Below are positions 33,791 through 45,255 of a stretch of DNA of 64,000 nucleotides, piece after piece. The stretch is taken from assembly GCA_023105745.1 (NCBI GenBank), contig JALGQZ010000007.1, positions 4,881,592 to 4,945,591 of the forward strand. The letters are read 5' to 3'. Origin of the DNA: Austropuccinia psidii. Taxonomy: Eukaryota > Basidiomycota > Pucciniomycetes > Pucciniales > Sphaerophragmiaceae. Position numbers and translations under genes: made by a program. Every line of letters begins with the position of its first letter. Position 1 is the stretch's first letter. Under the pieces are notes generated by a model. The model made no database searches, had not been told where the DNA came from, and was given only the letters and a program-made list of their open reading frames with translations.

Positions 33791-34984
33791 TGAGCCATTG
33801 CTCAGTCGTTTTTGTATGCGCGCACTCTGAGCATTTGGCACAGCATCGGATGACATTTCAGCCAGGTGCAGCATTTCACACGCTTTGGTGAAGTGCTCCA
33901 AACTGAGCCTTCCAATGAACTATTGCAAAAGAGTTCATTCCATGGCTTTACTGAGCACTTTCTCACGGTGCGTTTGACCATGACATGCTCAGCTTGCGTG
34001 TGCAAATCGGGTGAAACGCAATGCTGAGCATGTGGCACATGAGCTACGTAAATGCAAACGATCGGAAGGTGCATGCACATTTGCTAGATGGATGCAGGCT
34101 CAAGTAGTATTACACCTTCCTGATCTGTACAGTACAGTCGACACTGTAGTACGCAGTACACCTTTGTAAATGTACTGCGGGGCAGAGCAAAAAGCTGTTC
34201 AACAATGTAACATGCAATAACGTCAAGCCATCGAGTCATATCTCTCACCTGCATCCCTTTGATGCACCTTGTTGGACAGCTCTGCCTAACTACGGCACAG
34301 ATGCGCATGTAATCCAAATTAATGTAAGTGGGTCTTAATGGGATGACTTAATATTTGGGTCTAACACAAAGAGTTGATTCACTCCGGTGCCATTGTTGGG
34401 GCAAACAATGACTGGCCCGCTTGTTCATTGTCGGGCAGCCACACGCTTTCATACGCACCCCCGATGGGTCATACACAGGCAACTTTCACACGCCTGGAAG
34501 ACATTTTACTGCCAGTCTTCCAGCTGCCTATTTTCTTGGTCGGGTTGTCAGCTTGACTGCAGACGCTCACCCGCTTGCGCGTGGAAACCTGAGGCCAATC
34601 AGTGTGGATTCGCTTCAGCCTCATCCACATTAGAATAACAATCCCAGCCTATGATTGCTGAGGCTGGTCATGTTCGCGTGGGTATCTCCCACCGCGGGTC
34701 ATTTTCTTCACGTTCTCACACGCCCCGCGCAAGTTGTGGCACCTGACTTGCAGCCAAAAAATTCCTCGGGCGTGTGGCCTCTTTCTCCGGAGTTCTGTAC
34801 GCGCGTGAGGCAAAGAGGCCAATGCCAATCTCGGTGGATTAGTACTCGCCTCAAACGCCATAGGGGTGAATGTATATGTGGATCACGGCTCACGGCTGGC
34901 GCCCCCTTTGATCATCCCAGACATTCCCCCCTGAACGCCCAGTATGCATCAGTCAGCAAAAAACTTCAGGCCAAACCAAAGTCA

Positions 34985-35008
34985 TGTTCGGTGGCATGCC
35001 ACCGAACA
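34985..35008. repeat. 24-bp palindrome family, copy 4 (perfect)
   Basis: Perfect 24-bp palindrome with outer TGTTCG/CGAACA and centre GGCATGCC. Compared with copies 2, 3 and 6 the outer A has become T, and its partner on the other arm has changed to match. Confidence 0.85.
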
Positions 35009-35118
35009 TATCTCACCCGCCCACACACAAACATCCCCACAGTGAGATTGCCCTTTGAAACTGCCAACATTGCCCAGTAGGTCCCTGTGAATAATTAACC
35101 TGGGGAGGATACGCTCAT

Positions 35119-35142
35119 TGTTCGCTGTCACACCAGCGAACA
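35119..35142. repeat. 24-bp palindrome family, copy 5
   Basis: Outer TGTTCGCTG/CAGCGAACA, degenerate centre; 9 of 12 pairs. 110 bp downstream of copy 4 and 367 bp before the SNF2 start. Confidence 0.7.
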
Positions 35143-35508
35143 TGACTGCATGCCTCTAATATGCCCTCCACAATAAGCTGCTACAACCCACCCAATTTCG
35201 GATGTGCTAATGTCAGCCTTGTTCCACCAAAGGTTTCGTAACTCGCTGCAGATCCAGCAGTCAAATGGTGCACCCACATTTTGGCCACCTTGCCTTGATA
35301 TATGCCCCAAACCGGATATGAAAATTATGAGCCCAAGAGGCCCACCTCCATCAAGACCATGCACGTAACCACAGGCCATCCCCCTTTTGGCCTGTTGCTG
35401 CCACTCATATAAGTTCCCCACCTGCGCTTATTCCTCTTCATTCCCTTTAGCTAACCCTTCCCGATCATATAATTCCCAACTGTCCCCAAATAATTCAAAA
35501 TAGCCATC

Positions 35509-37925
35509 ATGTCAACCCCTTCACAACCACTTTGCATTGGGATGATTAATATTCGTATTCAAATAAATAGTGATATAACCTTAAAGCCTGAGAATTCCCA
35601 CTTAGGTTCTTGGATTATCCTATGGCACAATCAACACAACATATTCGTATATCTCCCCAATCACCAGCATGCTATTGGCTCTCTCCCGGGAACCCTTTCC
35701 CAAACGTTGATACCATTCCTTGGGGCACCCAAAACGTTCATGCACTGTGGTCCTGGTGGGGCATGGATTGAAAATTGCCAATCCAATCCTACTCAAATAT
35801 TATTCGTTGAGGGAGTATTTATGACTGATGCCAATGATCCCTCCTCATCTCAGAAACCCAATCTAGCATTGATGTTCTTCACATGGTATCCAAACGTTCT
35901 ATTCATAATGGAAAGCTTTCGAACACAAGATTTCAAGCTTAAAATGCCCAAAGAATATGACTGTACTACTCATTGTCAATGTCAACTCTTTACTCCGACA
36001 TTTCCCGCTTCAAACTCGACGCCTGCTTCATATCCTGCTGTTTCATCATTGATTTCCAAGCAAAAACTGATACAATTACCCAGTGGATCAGACCTCCCCA
36101 TGCCATTATTCAAACCCCCCTCCTCCCTCATCAAAAGACCGGACTAGCTTTTCTCTGGGATCGAGAAATCCCCAATGGCCAATCAGCCCGTAAACTTTGG
36201 GCAACCTCACCCCCAGGATCCACTTTTAATGCCAGGCACATCATTACAAACAAGGTCGTTAGCTCATTTGAATCCCTTTCGACCAATACCCCTCTTGGAG
36301 GACTGCTTGCGGATGATATGGGATTAGGTAAAACCATTCAGGCCATTGCTCTAATTGGTACCTCCAAGGAGCGGATGATTGCAAACCCCCATCGCTCCAC
36401 GCCCACCATGATCATCTGCCCCCCTCGCTTAATTACCAACTGGCAATCAGAAATATCCAAGCATGCTCAGGCTGGAGCACTGCATGCCAAAATCTACCAT
36501 GGTCCCACTCGTCACTCATTATCCCAAGCCGACATCTTAAAATATGATATCATCATCACTTCTTACAATACTATCACCCAAGAATTTAAGCAAACCAATC
36601 CCTCTACATCATTCATTTTTCAAATCAATTGGCATCGTATAATCTTGGATGAAGCACAGTGAGTGGCTGAGCTTAAATGATTCAAATTACCTTTTATATC
36701 CAATAACCCTTGCCCCCTCTTATAGCTATATTCGCTCTCAATACACTGCCACTCACCGTGCCATTAATAGCCTCCTTTCATCCCGTCGAATATGTTTAAC
36801 GGGCACACCTATTCACAACACCATTTATGACCTTTTGGGCATAATATCCTTCATCACTCAACCCCAGAGCGCCGATCAAGATAACTGGTCACCATTCATC
36901 CTGAGTAGTCTTTCAAAAGGTTGCAATGATATTTTGCATTTGGCATTGCGGCATTTAAGTTTGCGCCGCACCAAAACCACACATCTCGAATCTCTCCCCA
37001 CTATTAGCCATCATTATGAGCTGCTCCCACTCAACCCGACCATGCAGCAAGAATATTCCACATTATATGAAGAATTCCTATCATCCAAAAGCAAAGGACC
37101 AGGAGAGTTTTTCAGAAATATTAATAAGCTGCGAATATGTTGTAACCATCACATCATGCTTAACACAATTGCGGAGGCGGAGCTGGAAGACCCCGAGGGC
37201 AGGAGCACTCAGGATAACTCCCCAAGAATCACACGAACTATTGTGGATGTGGAAACATGCATGATGAGTAGTAAAATTGCACACCTCCTACAAATCTTAA
37301 TGAAGAACAAACAAACAAGGTGTGGTCCAACGAAATCGGTGGTTTATACCCAATGGACCCAATTTCTAGATTTGTGCGTTAATTCTAATATGCATCCATT
37401 ACCAATTGACTCCATCTGACTTTTTTATATTGTAGAATTGGTATTGCTCTTGCCCATCACTCTATCCTTTCAGCACGAATTGATGGAACAATTACACCAC
37501 GAGCGCAGGACAAGGCGCTTGAGAATTTCTTCAATAATCCTGAATGTGAAGTACTCATTGCATCCATTGCCGCGGCTGGAACTGGCCTCAATATAACTTG
37601 TGCTAATGTAGTCTATTTAATGGTGAGGGGCCCCCCAAAATTCTCCCCTGATTTTCGGACCCTGACATCCACATTTCCAGGAGCCCAATAGGAACCCAGC
37701 CATTGAGGCTCAGGCTGTTGATCGTCTACATCGTATTGGCCAACAACGACCTGTACAGGTCATCCACTATATCACTCCTCATTCAGTTGAGGTCAACATG
37801 CGGAAGGTACCTTTCAAGCTCATCTTTTACTTGATTGTATTACTATTCTGAAATCATTCCTTATGGGAATGCCATATTCCAATTACCAATAGGTCCAAGA
37901 AAAGAAAAAATCATTAACTGCGTGA
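35509..37925 (+). CDS. SNF2-family ATPase of the CACTA element (about 714 aa); apparent frameshift
   Basis: DEAD/H-like Snf2 ATPase, Rad5/Rad16-like in style, expected to remodel chromatin or move along DNA. Exons are inferred as 35509-36658, 36726-37373, 37436-37622, 37681-37806 and 37893-37925. Residues 1-200 are unassigned. The ATPase core follows: LLPHQKTGLAFLW, motif I DDMGLGKT, ICPPRLITNW, and motif II, which reads DEAH only after splicing at 36658/36726. LTGTPIHN follows, then the C-terminal lobe with WTQFLDL, ARIDG and HRIGQQRPVQV. The frame shifts at a run of six C (36115-36120), before the ATPase core; one extra C gives a continuous 715-codon frame. So this copy is either dead or carries a homopolymer error. 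I see no RING or chromodomain. Convergent with 38232-40293. Its partner may be the TET-like oxygenase, as kinetoplastid JBP2 fuses the two domains. Confidence 0.78.
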
Positions 37926-38231
37926 GCCTTACTGATATTATATAATTTGTGATTGACAAAGTTGATAACTCCTGTTGACTCTGGCACAGGTCCACAATTA
38001 TGAACACCATGAGCTGGATCGAACTTCTTCAATATTTCCTCAATGAAAATGAGCAATAGAGTATTATTGCAAGGGAGACGGTGATACATTTCAATTCATA
38101 TTGTCTATATTCTAACATATTTAGCAAGTTGTTGCATCCTTAAGAGATAATAATCAGATTTTATTACACCTGCACAAATAATTCACAAAATTTTAATTTG
38201 TCACAGTGCTATACCGTGACCAATTACTAAG

Positions 38232-40293
38232 TTATTGCAGAGCATCACCATTAGGCCTAATAACTGGCATGTCAAGTATCTTGAGGGCGCTAGTCTGCAT
38301 CTTACTACAGCCTTTGAGCCAATCTTGATCAAATACCTGAAATGATAGGCCTTCCGGAATATCACCATCATCTGTCGATCGTAATTCTGGCAATCTATCA
38401 ATAGTTTTTTTACCCTTTTTTTTAATCCGATTACAAAACTCTATGTCTCTATCCATTTTCAATACCAAATCATTAAATAACTGGGAGCGCCAGCGTAATC
38501 CCACTTTGCGGTAAACTTGACGGCCATTTTCCAGTACCTCCTCAGTATCTGAGCATACTCGAGGGTCATTGAATTGTGATGCTAGGATGGGAAATTTAGC
38601 CGTATCACACCATTCACGACGGCGCTCACAGGTCTGCACATAATCAAGTAGATCATCATCAGACTTGGTCCACAATGAAGAAGAGATACAGTAACTAACT
38701 CTTTGACGAATCTTTGCGAGCTTTTGATTCTCTTTCTTTTTTACCAAATACTCGGCATCCTTTTGAATAGACTTCCATTCTCTTTTCAAATAAGTGAAAT
38801 ATCGCTCCATTAAAGCCGCCACGACCCCATAGTTGTTATGATCCTTGTTCCAACAGTAGTGATGATACTCAGTGCTGACAAGTGCGAGACGGAATGTACG
38901 GTAAAACACCATAGACATCAGCTTGTTGAACGGATGTTGCCATGAGCTCTCCCAGTCCCAAGTGAATCGCTTTAGTCCTAGCTTGTGGAGCTCATTTTCG
39001 CAGTAGCTTTGGAAACCCTGAGACTGAACCTGTGTTGATGGCTCATTGAAAACATCCTCGGGGACATATCCGAGATGACCAGCCACTTGAATTGCAATCT
39101 CACGCTCTTCTGTGCTTGGTGGTGCTGGTAGTGAGGAAAAATCCTTATCCCTAACTTTGAGTAGGAACAGGCAATGTGCGTGTACTGCTGATCTCATTCC
39201 ATGGACATTCTCTGGAAGTTCTGCTTTCAGCCATTTTTGTTGCTCCTTCTGGCTTGCACGTTTCGCCACATTGTGAGCTTTACGAGCCTGGTTCCTTTGC
39301 TGTCTGACCTCGGATTGTTCAAGCATACTCTGGGCAAGGGGCATTTGAGGATGGGTGAACTCATTATTTGACTGAGTGCCATGATCATGCGCCGTGAAAT
39401 TGTCACTCCTTGCTTCATCATTTCTTTCACTTTGAGTCGGAGACATGTTCTCATCCTCATCATCCACAATTCTTTCTCTTGATGTACTGGCATGACCCGT
39501 TCTTGGTTTGGAGGCATATGGATGATGACGTCCAGTGACTTTCTCTTTATGGACCAGAGGTGAAGACGCATAAAGTTCATCCCCTGCTATGCAAATCATC
39601 AGTTAACACATTAAAACATTAATGAAGACTGGTCATCCTCACGATCTTCAATTGGCTCCTGAGATCGGACTGACTTGCCTTTAGGTGCCATATCTAACCC
39701 ATGAAACAAACATATCAAATCATGAATAAGTTTCTACTCCAAAATTCAAATGACTTACTTTGATGAAGCGTCAATACTGGATTTCCCTCCGACAGACCGC
39801 TCCAAGTTACATTTTCCAAAGGTCTTTTTCGTCGCCCCCCATCCACGCGCCTTTCATCACCCACATGAACCTGCGATCCTGATGGAATATTGAGGGTTGG
39901 CTGTTTACTTTGGCCAAAGGGATCCTGGGATGCGACTGGACTCCGACCGGGATTAAGGAGGAACTCACGTGGAAATTTTGATTGGGGATTAGCGTGTGAG
40001 GAGATTTGAGGTGTGCCTTCTGGCCCCTGAGACACATGAATTTGTGTATTAGTGGGATTCGGGGGAATTGGAGTGACGGAAATATTTGGGATCGACCAAG
40101 TGCTTGAAGTTGGAGCCCTTGGATTGCCCACATCAATGTTAAGACCTGATACATTCATTGAGGATGCGATAGGGGTTGTGAGAGGAATGTTGGGGCTCAA
40201 TGGTGACTGTGTTTGAACATATTCTATGCTAGATTCACTATTTGAGTCATGAACAGAACCTGAACGGGATTTATGTGACTTGAAAGATGACAT
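38232..40293 (-). CDS. Unknown accessory protein (646 aa) of the CACTA element
   Basis: No family name recognised. Three exons give a continuous 647-codon frame: 40293-39759, 39693-39643 and 39586-38232, with donors GTAAGT and GTGAGG. The first 190 residues are Ser/Pro/Asn-rich and probably disordered. Residues about 280-330 are basic and helical (QQRNQARKAHNVAKRASQ). The C-terminal 370 residues look folded and helical: SAVHAHCLFLLKVRDKD, WDWESSWQHPFNKLM, YLKREWKSIQKDAEYL and VGLRWRSQLFNDLV. Its position beside the Tnp2 gene, in divergent orientation, fits a second transposon protein as found in many CACTA elements (the TnpA role, binding subterminal repeats). That assignment rests on position only. 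Confidence 0.72.
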
Positions 40294-40866
40294 AAGGGCC
40301 GAAAAAGTACAGTAATATTTTTAACTAGATAAAACACCTCAGTATTATGATAAAATAGAGTGATATGAGATGAAATCTTTTCAAATTTAGAATAGAGAAA
40401 TTCTATGAATAGTTGGAACTAAGTGTTGTGTGGAAGTCGGATAAGACTCTTTTGAGGAGAATCCTCCCTGCCTCCTCTTGAGCTCCTCCGCTTTTGTCGG
40501 AAACCACCCTGCACGGCCTACCAGCATATAATGTGATATTTCCTTGATCTGAAAGGGGACCCATCATCCATAGGTAATCATATTTGGTAACATTTCCGCC
40601 TCCCCATTGTCACATTTTGTGAATTATCCAAACTGCCAATATATGCATTGAAATTCCCCAACATTGTACATCTGTAAAGGGGTATATTCATGAAGGATTT
40701 ACCCACAAAAGAGACATCACCTTTTCACGAAAGGCAAGACAATCCAAATCACATTCCAACTGATTCAAAGCCCGCCGTACTCAAACCAAATACCAAGACT
40801 TTAGCTGCACTCCAACCCCTTATGTAATAGAGTTATATAGTTATGTCTGTAATAAGGTTTAAACCA

Positions 40867-40890
40867 TGTACGATGGCGTGCCAGCGTACA
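40867..40890. repeat. 24-bp palindrome family, copy 6
   Basis: Outer TGTACG/CGTACA, centre GGCGTGCC, 10 of 12 pairs. It lies between the divergent starts at 40293 (-) and 41254 (+). Confidence 0.7.
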
Positions 40891-41253
40891 TGGATTAAAT
40901 GTTAATCCCCTCAATTCAATGGTAACACTTCACTAATGGAACCCCCTCAATGGTCAAACCCGCACTATCACAATGTGTAAATAAACTAGAATATGTATGA
41001 GCATTGAGCAGCATGGCATTTTACCCAATTAAACGCCTAACCAATTCCGCCATCCAGATGAGACATGTTAAACTTTATCCACTGCAGCTCATGCTCCATT
41101 ACAAATGGGATAAAATCCTCAGCTGGCTCAAATCATCTCCCGCTTCATAAATAATCACTGAATTTTATTTCCAATTAATAACACTCCTAAACACTTTCAC
41201 ATCAACCATAGATATTTATACACAAACCAACCGTACTCCCAATTCCTGCAACA

Positions 41254-44200
41254 ATGACAACCCGGCCATATTCCTCAATGCGTATATGCATGTGTCAACA
41301 CTGCTCAACTCAAACACATTCTTCCCCTGAGGGTGATAGGCAAGGAGTTGCCTTCACACCTTTCCAATATAAACAGCACATTAAAAAGCTCAAATCAACC
41401 ATTGCACCCAAATCCCTTCCAAACATCCCTACTTCTGCATCAGGATCTGGGTGCCCACAAATTCTATTGGATCAAATCTTCCCAGCTGATTATTCACGTT
41501 TGACCCAAAGCACTTTCTCAACTCCTGCGGGTCTCAATTCAACTGCACAGAAACCATATAGTGGCAGTCAAACCCTTCCCCCACAAGACCTAGGAATGAT
41601 AATATCTGCCATTCTATCATTAAGGTATAATTTACCCCGCAGGGCTTCACGCATACTCAACCCCGCCCTGAACCTGCTGATCAAGTCCAGTATCTCAAGC
41701 TCAGCTGGTCCCCCCGCTCCTGCATTCCATATACCTCAAGATCTGAGTACCATATTTGAACATCTCCAATTGGAGCCAGTGATTCAAAACTATATATGTT
41801 GTCCTCAATGTTTCTCTCTTAATGGCCTTACTGAATCAGTCACAACTGACCAACCCCACTGTCAACGCCATAATGACCCAAATGATCATGATCCCCCTTG
41901 CACACAATCATTAGGCAAATTCATCTATTCATCTGAACCCCAAACCCAAAACACAACCAACATGAAGCAAAAATTTATACCAACAAAACATTTCATTTAT
42001 CAACCATTCAAAAATTGGCTTGCCAGATTCCTCCAGCGGGCTGGAATTATGGACATTCTGCATCAACATCAACAATCCCAAACTCCCGAAGATTCCCCAA
42101 AACGTGACGTCTGGGATGGATTGGTCTGGAGACGCTTCACTGGCACTAGAAATATCCATGACCCCCCATTCATGTCCATTCCTGGTGCATTGGCCTTCTC
42201 CATATATGTGGACTGGTTTAATGCACATGGAAAGTCAACCCGGTTGGCTAGCATTGGACCTATCATGCTTATTTGTCTTAATCTCCCCCCAAGTGAAAGA
42301 TTGAAGCCCGAGAATGTCTATGTTGCAGGAATCATCCCTGGTCCGAAGGAGCCAACTGCGCTTCAATTGAATTATCTATTAATGCCACTCATCAACGAGC
42401 TCAAAGAGCTATGGCAAGGTTACCATTTTGCACCCACCTCAACAGGTCCATCAGGATCCTTTATCCGTGTTGCCATCCTCACAGCCATTGCGGATGTGGT
42501 TGCCATGCGCAAGCTTACTGGATTTATTTCCCATTCAGGAAACCACTTTTGTAATTTTTGCACCATTCACAAAGCTCAAATTGAAGAAATTGGTCCTCAA
42601 TTTCACTACACGCGCTCATACCAAAGTCATAAATCAACCATTGCCAAATGGCTTCGGGCAACCCCACAACAAAGACAAGCAATTTTCTCTGAGTATGGAG
42701 TGCGATATTCAATTTTGGAAGACCTTCCGTATTGGGATGCAACCAGAATGGTTAATCTTGACATAATGCATAATTTAATACTTGGAATTTTGAAGGATCA
42801 TGCAACTTTCAAATTGTGCATTCCAGAGGCGAAATCAAAAATTTACTTCAGGTCCCGCAGGAAATCCAATGACACCAACAGTTCAGACTCAGATTCCATG
42901 ACCTCCAACAGCTCTCTTGATAAAATCACATTGAGAGAGGCCCGCTCCCTGAGAAGAGACGCAGCAAAAATAATAAATGAGCCACTCCCCACTACTTCCA
43001 CCCGAAAAAACTACTTCCCAATGCCCACCCCTAACACAGAACATCCATCTAGTGGTTCTGCGGAGATTCCTTCATTTGATGCCGATTACATCCCCACTTC
43101 TGAAATACCCTCTGAATTGGATATCACTGCACTGAGTGATCACCAGATCAAGGGTGAGGCTCTTGAGCATCTCCGACAAATCATATCTGAGACCATAATT
43201 CCCTCATCATGGACAAGAGTTCCCCGCAAAATGGGTTCCCCCTCTCATGGTAGCTTAAAAGCCGCTGAATGGGCTCTCTTATATAAGGTCTATATTCCAT
43301 TTCTAATGCTCAGTCAACAGATGTCATTAGATGCACACCAATCTGCCAACACTCAAAGAAAAATGGGTCAGTCAGAAGAACTTGCAAATGAACTAGCCAA
43401 GAATACATTCCATTTGATTAGTGCTATCAACATTGCCACAAGCTGGACTGTTTCAATAGATGATGCGACTGCATTTGCTGAACATTGGAAAAAATTCCGC
43501 CTTTCCAATCAACACCTGTTCCCAAAACAGAAAAGTAAACCAAATCATCATTTTGCTGATCATATTCCCGAACTCTTCCAACGTTGGGGCCCAGCACAAG
43601 CCTCAGCCACATGGGGTTATGAGCGCTTGATTGGAGTATTTGCAAAGATGCCAACAAATAACAAGATATGTAAGTCAATTAATAAGATCAATATATTCAC
43701 ATTGATTAAACACCTGAACTGAATAAGACTAACTTTTTGCAACTCTGAATAGATGATATAGATAAAACCTTACTTCAACATATCTGTCGATGTTCCAACC
43801 TTTCCGTTCTCCTGAAATCCCCATCTGTGCCATGTGAAATAAAACAGCTTTTCGAATCACAGCCACCTGCCGTGTTCAATCACCATAAATATAACAAGCC
43901 ATCCCGCCATGACCAACAAAATTATGATTGCCTGGTTGAGTACTTACAGACTTTTCATGCAACAAGGGAAATAGTTGATTGGATCAGCTTAGACACTACC
44001 GTGCAATCCACAAGTCCTCCCACTTCAAGGATTGTCTCACCTTGGTATTTTCCAGTTTCAAACATTAATATTGGGAACAATATATTTTCAACTGAATCCA
44101 AAAATATCAGCAACAGTGTGATATGTTTTCTGAGGGGCAACTCACGACAATTTGGTATTATTGATAGCATTTTCAAAGTCTCTGAGCCATCTAGCATACT

Positions 44201-44414
44201 GAACAATAACTTTCTGATTTTAAAACCTTTGAAGATTGATGTGAATTTCCTACCAGATTGGCCGCATCTGAATATTTATAAAGCTGTTGGTTTTGATGAT
44301 GGACACTTGATTATATCTGAAGAAGAAATAGAAGGTAACTGTGGATTGTATGATAACAAAGCTCTGTCATGTGGACTGCTTGTAATGATAAAGCCGTTAT
44401 TTCATGATATTTAG
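41254..44414 (+). CDS. Tnp2-type transposase (CACTA/EnSpm), 1025 aa
   Basis: Transposase expected to excise and insert the element at its TIRs. Two exons (41254-43669 and 43753-44414; donor GTAAGT, acceptor AATAG) give 1026 codons. The N-terminal zinc-type segment is MCQHCST...GVAFTPFQYKQHIKK, as usual in basidiomycete Tnp2 proteins. A second cysteine set is CCPQCFSLNG with a later C-x-R-H. The catalytic region has WDGLVWRRF, FSIYVDWFNAHG, IGPIMLICLNLP, VAGIIPGPKEPTALQLNYLL and DVVAMRKLTGFISHSGNHFC. LPYWDATRMVNLDIMHNLI follows, with the D-x-M-H-N motif that marks this family. The last exon encodes about 220 residues of variable C-terminal domain. The frame is intact. It is the gene closest to the right TIR. 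Confidence 0.85.
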
Positions 44415-44676
44415 TCTACTAAAATGCAAATCTCTCAGATTCATTAGCAATTTTGCTAGTGAAATAATTGCCTCAAAATTTAGTGACAGAGACATGCCAT
44501 TGTGACAAGCAAAGCCCATTATTTCACATTGCCACAAAGAACTTACTATTTTGACATTGGGTACAGTGTGAATAAGCCAAGTCCAATGATCAAATGACCC
44601 ATACACTCACCTTTCACAGCATCCAAGATTTCTAACTGCGCCATCATCATGTTGGAAGCGGAATCGGCTTTTGCGT

Positions 44677-44852
44677 ACCCACACCCGCATGTGCACCCGC
44701 ACGCGCCAATGCACACGCACACGCACACCCACCGGCACGCGCCAATGCACACGCACACGCACCCGCACCCGCACACCCACCCGCACACGCCAATGCACAC
44801 GCAAACCCACCCGCACACGCAAACGCACCCGCCCCCACGCATGCACACGCAC
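44677..44852 (+). repeat. Right subterminal CACACGCA/CACGCCAATG array
   Basis: About 175 bp of ACACGC, ACCCGC and CACGCCAATGCACACGC segments. C-rich on the plus strand. CACGCCAAT is shared with the 40-bp array at 30.1-30.7 kb. Long frames on both strands here are artefacts of the repeat. Confidence 0.8.
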
Positions 44853-45140
44853 ACTTCATGGATGACCTGGTGAAGTCAAACCCCCCGCCTACATCAAGAC
44901 TGGCTGAAGGACATCTTTGATGTGTGTGTGTGCAAACAGGCGGGTCTGGTGTAATTTTTACCAATCATCGGACGGTTGTGGGATGATCAGGCGGTGAGGA
45001 ATCTGAGTTGAAGGCACAGGGGAACCAATATTATTGGATGTCACAGGATTTGGTGTAAGACCAGAGTGTGACGTGTGCTCGACGTTCGCTTGATTTTCGC
45101 TTGACGTGAGCTCGACTTTTATCCTGCTTGACGTTTGCTT

Positions 45141-45186
45141 GACGTGAAGTCAATCGCCGACGATTGACACGAGATTCGCCCCGGTG
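45141..45186 (-). repeat. Right terminal inverted repeat of the CACTA element
   Basis: Reverse complement begins CACCGGGGCGAATCTCG. Followed by ATT (45187-45189). Just inside it are at least four TGACG motifs (45068-45145), mirroring CGTCA motifs inside the left end. Confidence 0.9.
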
Positions 45187-45255
45187 ATTGCTGTAGTCTT
45201 AATTTCTCTACTCATCAATCTCCTCATCATCTGAAACCTAACCCTTCAGTCTATC

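Larger units (their letters stand above)
32470..35508. other. 3-kb divergent intergenic region of the CACTA element
   Basis: Separates the minus-strand cysteine-cluster gene from the plus-strand SNF2 gene. It contains a tandem duplication (33081-33790), many CTGAGC/GCTCAG motifs (about 32990-34040), CACACGCC segments (34400-34800) and two palindrome copies. Several chance frames exist (for example 34655-35080) but have no coding character that I can defend. Confidence 0.55.
24383..45186 (+). mobile_element. 20.8-kb CACTA-type (EnSpm/CMC) DNA transposon carrying TET/JBP-like, SNF2 and accessory genes
   Basis: The termini are 46-bp inverted repeats with two mismatches (24383-24428 and 45141-45186) that begin CACC. 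A 3-bp ATT target duplication flanks them (24380-24382 and 45187-45189). CAC termini with 3-bp duplications and an encoded Tnp2-type transposase fit the CACTA superfamily. Genes in order: II-A (25766, +), TET-II (28585, +), cysteine-cluster protein (32469, -), SNF2 ATPase (35509, +), unknown protein (40293, -) and Tnp2 transposase (41254, +). Subterminal and internal arrays lie at 24765-25250, 30110-30720 and 44677-44852. Clean ends and matching TIRs suggest a fairly recent insertion. The SNF2 gene has an apparent frameshift. Most known CACTA elements carry one or two genes, so the cargo is large. Confidence 0.85.

Noticed and set aside
34655..35080. 141-aa frame in the CACTA intergenic region
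   Set aside because: No domain or splice context. It overlaps a palindrome and CACACGCC words, and other frames are equally open.
41254..44414. KDZ (Kyakuja-Dileera-Zisupton) transposase, expected because of its known link to fungal TET/JBP genes
   Set aside because: The protein has the Tnp2 motifs (VAGIIPGPKEP, LDIMHNLI) and the element has CACTA-type ends with a 3-bp duplication. I saw no KDZ signature.
44546..44964. Cys/Gly-rich and His/Thr-rich frames at the right end of the CACTA element
   Set aside because: Artefacts of the CACACGC array; both strands are open for the same reason.
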